Origin: Bacteroidota bacterium
Lineage (GTDB): Bacteria; Bacteroidota; Bacteroidia; Bacteroidales; UBA12481
Direction of reading: 5' to 3'
Length of the DNA stretch: 64,000 nucleotides
NCBI GenBank assembly: GCA_018669475.1
Contig: JABHCC010000010.1
Location: 1 to 64,000, forward strand
Shown here: one piece after another, positions 54,435 through 62,535 of the stretch
Position numbering within the stretch: the first letter of the stretch is position 1
Layout: each line of letters opens with the position of its first letter
Program-made: the position numbers and the translations under genes
Notes under the pieces: generated by a model
What the model was told of the DNA's origin: nothing
Seen by the model: only the letters and a program-made list of their open reading frames with translations
Database searches by the model: none

Positions 54435-54770
54435 ATGGAAAGCACAAGACAACAAAAAGTTGCAAGATTATTGCAAAGAGACCTGGCCGAAATCATGCGC
54501 TTGAAGTCCAGAATCTTTGGATCAGGTGTCATGGTTTCAGTTACCGTAGTAAGAATGACTCCTGATTTGGGACTAGCCAAGGTGTATCTGAGTATTTTCC
54601 CATCTGACAATAGTGAAGAAGTACTCAAAGCTGTTGAAAAGGCCTCCAGAAATATCAGATACGAATTAGGGACCCTGGTCGGAAAACAATTAAGAGTGGT
54701 TCCTGAGCTAAAATTCTATTTGGATGATTCCTTTGATTATGCAAAAAGAATTGATGACCTGCTGGATTAA
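54435..54770 (+). CDS. rbfA: 30S ribosome-binding factor A
   Basis: A 111-residue RbfA, which matures 16S rRNA and 30S subunits. It has the type II KH fold, with QKVARLLQRDLAEIMR, VSVTVVRMTPDLGLAKVYLS and the late FYLDDSFDYAKRIDDLL. I chose the ATG at 54435, which begins the conserved domain, over one 33 bp earlier. Its stop overlaps the start of the next gene (TAATG). Confidence 0.95.
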   Translation: MESTRQQKVARLLQRDLAEIMRLKSRIFGSGVMVSVTVVRMTPDLGLAKVYLSIFPSDNSEEVLKAVEKASRNIRYELGTLVGKQLRVVPELKFYLDDSFDYAKRIDDLLD

Positions 54771-56011
54771 TGAATCTCCCATTCTATATCGCCCGACGTT
54801 ATTTGATTTCCAAAAAATCACGTAATATTATAAATCTGATTTCCGGCATTTCAGTTGCGGGTATTACAATCGGGACCCTGGCCCTCATCCTGGTACTGTC
54901 TTTTTTCAATGGTCTTGAATCTCTGATTAAATCCCTTTTTAATGCCTTTGATCCGGAGTTAAAAATTACCATGGTTGAGGGTAAAACATTTGATGTTGAC
55001 CCCGAAATATTTGACCCCGTTCGGAATGATCCCTCGCTTGCAGTATTCTGCGAAGTGCTTGAAGAAAACGCCTTGCTTCGCTATCGTGACAGACAGGTTG
55101 TTGCCACAATCAAAGGGGTAACAGATAATTTTTCTGAACTTACAGGGATAGATAGTCTGCTGACGGATGGAAAGTTCAAATTACATGATAATGACAGACC
55201 CATGGGGGTAATCGGATACGACCTGGCATACAGACTATCAATTGGCTTATCTTTTTTTGATCCCCTATATATATTTGTGCCTAAAAGAAATTCTGGCTCA
55301 CTATTAAATTACGCAAATGCTTTCAGGCAGGAGTTTCTCTTTCCATCCGCAGTTTTTTCTGTACAACAGGAGTATGACTCGCAATATCTTATTGTGCCAT
55401 TAGATTTTGCCCGGGAGATACTAAATTATGAAAACAGCGTATCGGCAATTGAGCTGAAATCAAAGCCAGGAGAAGATGTCAATAAAATAAAAAAACGTTT
55501 AGTCTCCCAACTCGGACCTGATTATAAAATTCAGAACCAATTTGAACAGCATGAAGCTTTTTACCGGGTCATGGCAGGAGAGAAGTGGGCAATTTTTCTC
55601 ATTTTAGGATTCATTCTGATCATAGCCTCTTTCAATACCATATCTTCACTCACCTTGCTGGTACTGGAAAAAAAGAAAGATATGCACATACTTCAAAGTT
55701 TAGGTGCAGTACCAAAAACTATTCAGAAAGTGTTTTTATATGAAGGTTTGCTAATCACAGGCCTTGGTATTGTTTTCGGACTATCCCTGGGTGCTTTATT
55801 AGCCTGGATTCAGATACAATGGGGAATTATTCGTTTCCCATCGAGCGGGGCATTTATTGTGGATGTTTATCCTATAAAAATGATTCTTTCAGACTTCTTT
55901 TTGGTTACCGGTATGGTAAGCCTGATTGGTTTGCTAGCCTCAGCAATTCCGGTACGAATACTTGGTAAACGTTATTTTTCTTCTTTTGACGGCACTGGAA
56001 TTAACAGCTGA
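54770..56011 (+). CDS. LolC/LolE-family lipoprotein transporter permease
   Basis: A 413-residue protein with the MacB/FtsX-like layout: an N-terminal helix (SGISVAGITIGTLALILVLSFF), a large periplasmic domain, and three C-terminal helices around FILIIASFNTISSLTLLVLEKKKDM. LolC/E permeases extract lipoproteins from the inner membrane with LolD. No LolD is in the window. It is coupled to rbfA, and its last 40 bp overlap the convergent dus gene. Confidence 0.85.
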   Translation: MNLPFYIARRYLISKKSRNIINLISGISVAGITIGTLALILVLSFFNGLESLIKSLFNAFDPELKITMVEGKTFDVDPEIFDPVRNDPSLAVFCEVLEENALLRYRDRQVVATIKGVTDNFSELTGIDSLLTDGKFKLHDNDRPMGVIGYDLAYRLSIGLSFFDPLYIFVPKRNSGSLLNYANAFRQEFLFPSAVFSVQQEYDSQYLIVPLDFAREILNYENSVSAIELKSKPGEDVNKIKKRLVSQLGPDYKIQNQFEQHEAFYRVMAGEKWAIFLILGFILIIASFNTISSLTLLVLEKKKDMHILQSLGAVPKTIQKVFLYEGLLITGLGIVFGLSLGALLAWIQIQWGIIRFPSSGAFIVDVYPIKMILSDFFLVTGMVSLIGLLASAIPVRILGKRYFSSFDGTGINS

Positions 56012-56985
56012 TCACCCCATTTTTCGCGTATTTCTTCCAGGATTTGATAAACCAATTCCTTCCCTTCAGCCTGAAGCAATCGTATACGTGTTTCTTTAAA
56101 ATTTGAAAGTCCTTTAAATGAAACAGCAAAAAACCTTCGCATAGAAACAACCCCTCGTCTGTCGTCTTTGAAGCTAAATCCCAATTCTAAATGTTCTTTG
56201 ATCAGATCAATTTGGTCGCCCACAGTCATTGGAGGCAATATTTCGCCGGTTTTAAGATAATGTTTCACATCTCTGAAAATCCATGGGCGCCCAATTGCTG
56301 CTCTCCCTATCATTATACCATCGACCCCATATCTGTCAAAAGCTTTTTTTGTTTCTACCGGATCTGTAATATCTCCATTTCCAATAATGGGTATTTTAAT
56401 ACGTGGATGATTTTTTACTTCTCCAATTAGTGTCCAGTCGGCCTCGCCACGGTACATTTGAGCCCTTGTTCGTCCATGAATTGTAAGAGCCATAATTCCT
56501 GTATCCTGCAACATTTCAGCAATTTCCACAATATTTTTACTGTTGTCATCCCATCCCAGGCGGGTTTTTACTGTTACTGGCAGTTTGGTAGCCCTCACAA
56601 TCTCCCGAGTCATTTTTATCATTTTAGGTACATCTACCAACATACCTGCACCAGCACCTTTCATTGCCACCTTTTTAACCGGACAGCCAAAGTTTATATC
56701 AATAAGATCAGGTCCCCATGTCTCAGTTATTTTTGCAGATTCAACCATAGCTACGATGTTTTTTCCATATAGTTGTATTCCATATGGATGCTCATAGGCT
56801 TGAATCTCCATCTTTTCCAGAGTGCGATTAACATTTCTTATTAAAGCATCGGAGGAAACAAATTCTGAGAACATCAGGTCAGCCCCAAATTTTTTACACA
56901 TATATCTGAAGGGCGGATCTGTTACGTCCTCCATTGGTGCCAATATCACAGGCTGATCAGGTAATTGAAGTGTGCCAATTTTCAT
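55972..56985 (-). CDS. dus: tRNA-dihydrouridine synthase (DusB-like)
   Basis: A 337-residue flavin enzyme that reduces uridines in the tRNA D-loop. APMEDVTDPPFRYMCKKFGA, INFGCPVKKVAMKGAGAG with the catalytic cysteine, and VKTRLGWDD are typical of the family. I chose the ATG at 56985 (MKIGTLQLPD), which begins the conserved strand; a start at 57006 is possible. Exact Dus subtype is not resolved. Confidence 0.93.
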   Translation of the reverse strand: MKIGTLQLPDQPVILAPMEDVTDPPFRYMCKKFGADLMFSEFVSSDALIRNVNRTLEKMEIQAYEHPYGIQLYGKNIVAMVESAKITETWGPDLIDINFGCPVKKVAMKGAGAGMLVDVPKMIKMTREIVRATKLPVTVKTRLGWDDNSKNIVEIAEMLQDTGIMALTIHGRTRAQMYRGEADWTLIGEVKNHPRIKIPIIGNGDITDPVETKKAFDRYGVDGIMIGRAAIGRPWIFRDVKHYLKTGEILPPMTVGDQIDLIKEHLELGFSFKDDRRGVVSMRRFFAVSFKGLSNFKETRIRLLQAEGKELVYQILEEIREKWGDQLLIPVPSKEEK

Positions 56986-57044
56986 GCGGCTGTAAAAATA
57001 CAACAATAAACATTGGAAGCAGAAAATTCTTATCTTGAAACCTT

Positions 57045-58193
57045 ATGTTTTTTCGGATTCTGATAACAGGATTACTCACGTTCTGTACCTGCACAATAAG
57101 CGGGTACGGGCAAATAAATGAATTCAGAAAATGGAAGCACTATGCTTTGTTTCAGGAAGATTTTAGCATTGATACCCTCCGGAAGGATCAAATATTTGTA
57201 CATATAAATAACCTCAATTTTCTCAAAAACAATGAGTACAAAAACGATTATATAATCGGTCAAACTCTTGTTGGCATGTTCCTTGAACCTTCTGTTGATT
57301 ACTATCCCGATAAGAAAACAAGAATACGGGCGGGAGTTCATTTGCTGAAATATCATGGAAGAAACAGTTTTGACAAGATCGCGCCAATTATTTCGGTGCA
57401 GCATCATGCCAATGAACATATTGACCTGATTGTCGGAACCATTCAGGGGGCAGCCAATCATGGTCTGCTTGAGCCCATAATGAGTTTTGAAAAGAATCTC
57501 ATCAATCACAATGAAAACGGTCTTCAGTTTCTCCTGTCTTACCCCTGGATCCAGGCAGATGTGTGGCTGAATTGGGAGCAATTTATCAAAACAGATGATC
57601 CTTTCCAGGAGAAATTTACTGCTGGCGCAAATGCATATATCAAAATTCATGAGGAGGATCAGTGGCATTTTGGTCTGCCCGTTCAATTGCTTTTCCGTCA
57701 CAGTGGAGGGCAAATAGATGCATCAAACCTGCCTGCCGACACTCAGAATAATTCGTCTTTTGGTTTGTTTCTAGAATGGATTCCTGATTTGCCCTATCTG
57801 AAGTCAGTAAGCCTTGAACATCAATTATTGCTTTTCCAGGAAGTAAATCCGGGAGTACATAAACAGATTATTAATGGTCAGGGAATGTACAGTCTTTTGG
57901 ATGCTGATACTAAATACGGTCAATTCCAGCTCGGTTTATGGCAGGGTTACAATTATTTCTCGCCACATGGTGAGCCACTGTTTTTATCAAGTTCACTCAT
58001 TTCAGATGACAACTATTCAGCTGAACGCAGCATGTTGACAATAAAATATCAATATCAGAAAAAGCTAAATGATTTTCTTGATATTGCTCTTCGGATTGAA
58101 CCATATTATCATTTCAACACCAGAAGAATGGATCACAGCTGGAGTGTGTATTTGCTTCTGAGCAAGGATTTTTTTCTACGGGGAGTGCGGTGA
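57045..58193 (+). CDS. Outer-membrane beta-barrel-like protein of unknown function
   Basis: A 382-residue exported protein with signal MFFRILITGLLTF. The body alternates polar and aromatic residues as in transmembrane strands (YLKSVSLEHQLLLFQEV, LNDFLDIALRIEPYYHF), and it ends with an aromatic strand (SWSVYLLLSKDFFLRGVR). I recognise no family. It is a single gene; an octamer-type repeat follows it. Confidence 0.7.
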   Translation: MFFRILITGLLTFCTCTISGYGQINEFRKWKHYALFQEDFSIDTLRKDQIFVHINNLNFLKNNEYKNDYIIGQTLVGMFLEPSVDYYPDKKTRIRAGVHLLKYHGRNSFDKIAPIISVQHHANEHIDLIVGTIQGAANHGLLEPIMSFEKNLINHNENGLQFLLSYPWIQADVWLNWEQFIKTDDPFQEKFTAGANAYIKIHEEDQWHFGLPVQLLFRHSGGQIDASNLPADTQNNSSFGLFLEWIPDLPYLKSVSLEHQLLLFQEVNPGVHKQIINGQGMYSLLDADTKYGQFQLGLWQGYNYFSPHGEPLFLSSSLISDDNYSAERSMLTIKYQYQKKLNDFLDIALRIEPYYHFNTRRMDHSWSVYLLLSKDFFLRGVR

Positions 58194-58199
58194 ATCGGG

Positions 58200-58228
58200 G
58201 TAACCCAGTAACCGAGTAACCGAGCTAA
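58200..58228. repeat. 8-bp repeat (GTAACCGA)
   Basis: GTAACCCA, GTAACCGA, GTAACCGA, then GCTAATAC follow in register. It lies between the barrel protein and guaD. It has an 8-bp step, unlike the 7-bp arrays elsewhere. Confidence 0.5.
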
Positions 58229-58710
58229 TACTCCTCTCTGTCAAGCTGTTCATGCCATGCTATGAACTCTGCTCCTGCTTGTGGAATTGTAATTTGCTCG
58301 GTTTTCAGAGATCTCTCCTCAACAGGTAAGTGAATTTCTTCATAGATCATTGCATCACTGAATCCGGCTTCACGAGCGTTATGACGGTCGCTGGCAAAAA
58401 CCAATCTCTTAATTCGGGCCCAATAGACTGCACCCAGGCACATCGGACAAGGTTCACATGAAGAAAACAGGGTGCAGCCCTCAAGTTCATGGTTTCCCAA
58501 CAGACGACTGGCTTCCCGTATGGCCATCACCTCGGCATGTGCAGTTGGATCATGTTTATCAGTGACCCGGTTAACTCCTGTTGCAATTATTTTTCCATCC
58601 TTAACAACCAGGGCTCCAAATGGTCCTCCTCCATTTTGCACATTGGATTGGGCTAATTCAATCGTTTTTAAGATAAATTCCTGATCTGGTATATTATATG
58701 TCTTTTTCAT
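58225..58710 (-). CDS. guaD: Guanine deaminase
   Basis: A 161-residue cytidine-deaminase-fold enzyme. H58 and E60 in HAEVMAIREA and C85, C88 in SSCEPCPMCLGAVYWAR bind zinc and perform catalysis. The late segment AREAGFSDAMIYEEI and the final DREEY match the B. subtilis GuaD pattern better than tRNA-adenosine deaminases. It would turn guanine into xanthine. Leader repeat R6 ends at its ATG. Confidence 0.88.
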   Translation of the reverse strand: MKKTYNIPDQEFILKTIELAQSNVQNGGGPFGALVVKDGKIIATGVNRVTDKHDPTAHAEVMAIREASRLLGNHELEGCTLFSSCEPCPMCLGAVYWARIKRLVFASDRHNAREAGFSDAMIYEEIHLPVEERSLKTEQITIPQAGAEFIAWHEQLDREEY

Positions 58711-58811
58711 CCGTTTATATTTATTTTAATTACCGTATGGAGCTCGCATAACAAAAAATAATCATCGTTGTGTGTGTCAAAAGGGTTTTGTTTTTGTCAT
58801 GCTCGGTTCAT
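58708..58811 (-). repeat. Leader repeat R6
   Basis: GAACCGAGCATGACAAAAAC, then TTTTGACACACAC, TTTTTTGTTATGCGAGCTC, CATACGG, an A/T loop and CGGATG at the guaD start. Five of the six hairpin pairs are kept, with one A-G mismatch. Its distal part codes for the last residues of the O-antigen ligase gene. Confidence 0.85.
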
Positions 58812-60381
58812 TTGGAACTGAAAATAAAAATAAGGGATAGAAAAATGCAATAAATGCTACCCCGGCCTGAGTTTCCAAAGTATCTTCATTAAACATTGAA
58901 ATGAAAGCCACCAGGAAGAATAGAAGAAATAAATATTGTTTGAAACGGCCCATCAGAATACCCGGTCCAAAAAATGCCACTATGGCAACTATCAGACCAA
59001 TACTCCCCAGGGCTATTGCAAAAGTTAACCACTGATTATGAGCTCTGAGTTGCCAAACAGGTTCAAGACAGGTGTTTATCTCCTTATATTTTGCTGAGAA
59101 TGCATCTGCCACATCACCTGTCCCTACTCCAAATACAGGATTATCAAGAAAAATTGAAAATCCGGTTTTCAGGTACTCTATTCGTTGGGTTAAAGAGTGC
59201 CCACTCGGATTTCCACCCTTTTTATATACGTCGAGCTGCCATATTAACTGATAGATTCTGGTCTGAAAAGCTTTTGGGTCTTTGTAAATCACATTGGCAT
59301 ACCCTTTTTCGATCAGTTTTATATCCTCATTTGTCAAACTTGAAACACCAACATAGTCTTTTCGCAGTCCTTTTGAAGTAAGGTAACGGATCAAAGTATT
59401 TTTCACTGCGTGACCTTTTTCATCCCTACCCCGATATGGAATTTTACTAAGCTTATTCCAACCCGCCTCCAATTCTGGTTCACAAAGGTATACTCCAACA
59501 TGATATCCATTCTCCAGAAAATGGTTATCGCTGTCATGCCAGTAGGGATTACCTGCTGATGTAGTAAGCTCCAGGTTTTCTATATCATCCCTGATAAAAT
59601 AAAAATCATTTATCTGAGACCTGATATATAAAGAAACCAAAATTGGTAGAGCAACAATACCAGCCAGAGCTATCCATTTACTATATCTTCCTGAATGAAT
59701 AATTAGCCATCTGAAAGATAATAATAGCCCTACAATCAATCCAATTACCAGGCCTGTCATGGATTTTGAGAGGAGAAGAAAAAGAATAAAGTACCCAATA
59801 CCTCCGTAGTATAACAGTCTCTCCCATCTTTTCAGGCCCTGACGCAGAGCAAAAAAGCTCAAAATAAATATTGACAGATCAACCAGCAAGGCGAAACGTA
59901 TATGCGAGATTACCAGTGAGGCCTCTCTGAAATCTTGTATTTGAATTCTAAGTAATTCATTTAATCCGGCAATAGTTACCAGGCTTGAAGAGAATACTGC
60001 TGTAACAAAAAAGAGCAATATAAGTTTCATCTCGATTTTATTAAGCTTTTCTGAGCTTGCTATAACCACAGGTAATATTAAAAGGGGGATTTTGATTTTT
60101 ATATCATGCCAGCCATAGGCCATGTTTTTAGAATAGATCAAACCCGCCAAATGCCACAAAAAAAGCAGGAGAAAAATCCATACAGCCTTATTTTCTTTCA
60201 GTCGCTTCAGTTTATATTGAAAATCAGCTCTTAAGGCCCAATGTATTGCTATTAAAAATTGCAATACACTCGTCATATATTTGGACGTTGGCAGGAAAAT
60301 AACAAATGCAATTAGCAAGAAAACATATATCAAGTGATGAATGTCTCGTGTGTTTTTTAGCAATTGTCTGATTTGTATCAT
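58777..60381 (-). CDS. O-antigen ligase / polymerase-like membrane protein
   Basis: A 534-residue membrane protein with about ten helices and a large central soluble loop (about 240-420). The region ILFLLLSKSMTGLVIGLIVG and the later NPVFGVGTGDVADAF, HNQWLTFAIALGSIGLI match the Wzy_C/WaaL O-antigen ligase family (given in parts here). It would join or polymerise surface polysaccharide. The last residues (NEPSMTKTKPF) are encoded by repeat R6. It is divergent from the gene at 60510. Confidence 0.82.
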   Translation of the reverse strand: MIQIRQLLKNTRDIHHLIYVFLLIAFVIFLPTSKYMTSVLQFLIAIHWALRADFQYKLKRLKENKAVWIFLLLFLWHLAGLIYSKNMAYGWHDIKIKIPLLILPVVIASSEKLNKIEMKLILLFFVTAVFSSSLVTIAGLNELLRIQIQDFREASLVISHIRFALLVDLSIFILSFFALRQGLKRWERLLYYGGIGYFILFLLLSKSMTGLVIGLIVGLLLSFRWLIIHSGRYSKWIALAGIVALPILVSLYIRSQINDFYFIRDDIENLELTTSAGNPYWHDSDNHFLENGYHVGVYLCEPELEAGWNKLSKIPYRGRDEKGHAVKNTLIRYLTSKGLRKDYVGVSSLTNEDIKLIEKGYANVIYKDPKAFQTRIYQLIWQLDVYKKGGNPSGHSLTQRIEYLKTGFSIFLDNPVFGVGTGDVADAFSAKYKEINTCLEPVWQLRAHNQWLTFAIALGSIGLIVAIVAFFGPGILMGRFKQYLFLLFFLVAFISMFNEDTLETQAGVAFIAFFYPLFLFSVPNEPSMTKTKPF

Positions 60382-60466
60382 TAATCTGATATTGGCCTTC
60401 CGGATAAAAATCTGTCATCAAAGGTAGGTTTTCCACAGCTACCTATTGAAAAGTTCTAACAGATAT

Positions 60467-60501
60467 GTGCAAAACGGTATAATAAACCGCTTATTTTGCA
60501 C
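60467..60501. promoter_or_regulatory. Long dyad in a divergent promoter region
   Basis: GTGCAAAA at 60467-60474 pairs with TTTTGCAC at 60494-60501, and inside it CGGT pairs with ACCG. It ends 9 bp before the ATG of the gene at 60510 and lies 86 bp upstream of the ligase gene. It may be a regulator's operator or a leader hairpin. Confidence 0.45.
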
Positions 60502-60509
60502 TAATTACT

Positions 60510-61424
60510 ATGTTAAACGTAGGAATATTGGCAAACAATCCTGTATGGGAAGAATACCTATCGGCATTCTCCCGGGGTGCTCCTTTTCGCATCATAGGAA
60601 GTCATACCCCTGAAATTTCTGACTCTCATGGGGGTATTGCTAACCTGAACGATGCGGATGTGGTATGGATTCCACAAAAAACTCCTGAAAGTATTCCGGA
60701 AGCTATACTTTCCCTACGTGAATCAAGACATGTATTATTAGGCTTTCCGGTAGTTGAATTCCAGCGGGAGGCATCCCAAATGGTACATCTGGCCCGTGAA
60801 GCACATGTGGATGTGCAAGTAGGTCATCATGACCGTTATCATCCGGCCTTTCGGGCTGTTCAGGATATTTTGGTAAAACCTCAATATATAAGACTCGATC
60901 ATTGGACCAGGATCATTGAAGGACCTGATGCTGAAAAGCTTTTTATGCAAAATCTTCTGCATGATGTTGACGCCATTCTTGCTCTTATATCGGAGCCATT
61001 AAAAAAAGTGCAGGCGCATCTTTCACATGCATCGGTCACTTTTGGCAGGGTATTAAACGTAAGACTTGAATTCCACAATGGAACTGTGGCAGCACTTTGC
61101 CTCAACAATCTGGGGTTTGAAGAAAAACGTCATCTCGAAGTTATAGGGATGAATACATTATACTCTATTGATCTTTCAAAAGGGGAATCACAGGTGACTT
61201 TTTGCCAAAAAGACAATAAAACAACTAAAAAACTCTGGCCAACTAATGGGCTATTGGGTGTTGATACGGGCTCGATCGATGAAGAAACTCTAACCCGGGA
61301 ATGTGTTTCTTTCTTTTATCAAAAAGACAAAAACCTGAAACCTCTTGCCAGTATTGAGGATGGATTTGAGGCTCTCCAGATCACAAGAACAATCTATCAT
61401 AAGATTGGCATGGCCCTTCTTTAG
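60510..61424 (+). CDS. Gfo/Idh/MocA-like oxidoreductase family protein
   Basis: A 304-residue protein with the domain order of Gfo/Idh/MocA dehydrogenases: VGHHDRYHPAFRAVQDIL resembles the substrate-domain motif, and LLHDVDAILALI the later catalytic-helix region. The N-terminus (MLNVGILANNPVWEEYLSAF) lacks a clear GxGxxG loop, so NAD binding is doubtful. In Bacteroidota such proteins are found near lipid A and cell-envelope genes. Substrate unknown. Confidence 0.7.
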   Translation: MLNVGILANNPVWEEYLSAFSRGAPFRIIGSHTPEISDSHGGIANLNDADVVWIPQKTPESIPEAILSLRESRHVLLGFPVVEFQREASQMVHLAREAHVDVQVGHHDRYHPAFRAVQDILVKPQYIRLDHWTRIIEGPDAEKLFMQNLLHDVDAILALISEPLKKVQAHLSHASVTFGRVLNVRLEFHNGTVAALCLNNLGFEEKRHLEVIGMNTLYSIDLSKGESQVTFCQKDNKTTKKLWPTNGLLGVDTGSIDEETLTRECVSFFYQKDKNLKPLASIEDGFEALQITRTIYHKIGMALL

Positions 61425-61475
61425 GCGTCTTTGTGAATTTTCAACAGCTTATCAACAAAATCACAAGGCATTACC

Positions 61476-61505
61476 TTGGGATATAAAAAATTAATTGTAT
61501 TTTTG
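61476..61505 (+). promoter_or_regulatory. Promoter of the rplM operon
   Basis: TTG at 61476-61478 and TATTTTTG at 61498-61505 are separated by 19 bp, the best match in the window to the Bacteroidota -33/-7 promoter. Transcription would start near 61512, about 80 bases before rplM. Confidence 0.7.
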
Positions 61506-61520
61506 CACTCCAATTTAGTA

Positions 61521-61561
61521 AAGGCAAGCTTTAAGCTTTGCTTTCAAGGATTTAGAAATCC
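61521..61561 (+). promoter_or_regulatory. Candidate rplM leader hairpins
   Basis: AAGGCAAGCTT pairs with AAGCTTTGCTTT (61521-61544, one bulge), and GGATTT with AAATCC (61548-61561). Both lie in the leader between the promoter and rplM and could be a uL13 autoregulatory site; that function is inferred from position. Confidence 0.4.
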
Positions 61562-61591
61562 AAATAGTAAAAATTAGTTAAACAGGTTAAA

Positions 61592-62044
61592 GTGGATACA
61601 TTAAGCTACAAAACCGTATCAGCAAACAAGGCAACAGTAAATAAAGAGTGGGTGGTTGTTGATGCAACTGACGCACCTTTAGGGCGCCTGGGTTCAGAAG
61701 TTGCCAAAATGCTGAGAGGTAAACTCAAGCCGAACTTCACTCCTCATGTTGATTGTGGGGATAACGTCATCGTATTAAATGCTGACAAAGTAAAACTCAC
61801 TGGCAAAAAGTGGACTGATCGAGAGTATTTTACTCACTCCGGATATCCGGGAGGACAAAAAATAACAACGCCTGAGCAGATGTTTGCTAAGGATCCCAGA
61901 CGTTTGGTTGAACATGCTATCAGAGGTATGTTACCTAAAAGCAGACTGGGTCGTGAGATGTTCAGAAATCTACATGTATATGTTGGTGGAGAGCATGATC
62001 ATGAAGCTCAGAAACCGAAAGAAGTAATAATTAATCACAAATAA
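61592..62044 (+). CDS. rplM: 50S ribosomal protein L13 (uL13)
   Basis: A 150-residue ribosomal protein. WVVVDATDAPLGRLGSEVAKML, KVKLTGKKW and LPKSRLGREMFRNLHVY are the L13 motifs. The start is GTG, chosen because the family begins there and no ATG is available. It is the first gene of rplM-rpsI-rpsB-tsf, 5 bp before rpsI. Confidence 0.98.
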   Translation: MDTLSYKTVSANKATVNKEWVVVDATDAPLGRLGSEVAKMLRGKLKPNFTPHVDCGDNVIVLNADKVKLTGKKWTDREYFTHSGYPGGQKITTPEQMFAKDPRRLVEHAIRGMLPKSRLGREMFRNLHVYVGGEHDHEAQKPKEVIINHK

Positions 62045-62049
62045 ATCGC

Positions 62050-62436
62050 ATGGAAGTAGTAAATGCCATTGGGAGAAGGAAGGCAGCGATTGCCCGTATT
62101 TTTGTATCTGAAGGAAAAGGGCAGATCACCATCAACAAGAAAGATTACCAAGTGTACTTTCCGTTGGATCAGCTCCAATACATCGTGATGCAACCCCTAA
62201 ATCTCCTGGAATTAGCAGACCGTTATGACATCAAGGTCAATTTGACCGGTGGTGGAATAAAAGGTCAGGCTGAGGCTCTTCGCTTAGCCATTTCTCGCGC
62301 TATGGTTCAGATTGATCCTGAATCTAAAAAAGTATTGCGTGCAAATGGTTTTATGACAAGAGATCCCAGGGTGGTTGAGCGGAAAAAACCGGGTCGTCCA
62401 AAAGCTCGTAAACGTTTCCAATTCTCAAAACGTTAG
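62050..62436 (+). CDS. rpsI: 30S ribosomal protein S9 (uS9)
   Basis: A 128-residue ribosomal protein: NAIGRRKAAIARIFV near the N-terminus, GGGIKGQAEALRLAISRA, and the C-terminal KKPGRPKARKRFQFSKR tail that reaches the tRNA in the P site. It is standard length and cotranscribed with rplM. Confidence 0.98.
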   Translation: MEVVNAIGRRKAAIARIFVSEGKGQITINKKDYQVYFPLDQLQYIVMQPLNLLELADRYDIKVNLTGGGIKGQAEALRLAISRAMVQIDPESKKVLRANGFMTRDPRVVERKKPGRPKARKRFQFSKR

Positions 62437-62472
62437 AAAATTTTACTGTTAAACAGCTTAGTTTAGGATCTA

Positions 62473-62507
62473 AACCATCAGGACTTCATGTGAACTACCT
62501 GTTGGTT
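62473..62507 (+). promoter_or_regulatory. Candidate rpsB leader hairpin
   Basis: AACCA and CAGG (62473-62482) pair with CCTG and TGGTT (62498-62507), with a T-T mismatch between them, and TTCA pairs with TGAA in the loop region. It lies 28 bp before rpsB. It fits a ribosomal-protein leader, but no S2-binding feature is proven. Confidence 0.45.
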
Positions 62508-62535
62508 GCTTAAACAGAAGGTAAACTAAAAAATT

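Noticed and set aside
57072-57713. 213-residue minus-strand frame
   Set aside because: It is antisense to the exported barrel-like protein, which has a signal peptide and strand pattern; the antisense frame has neither signal nor motif.
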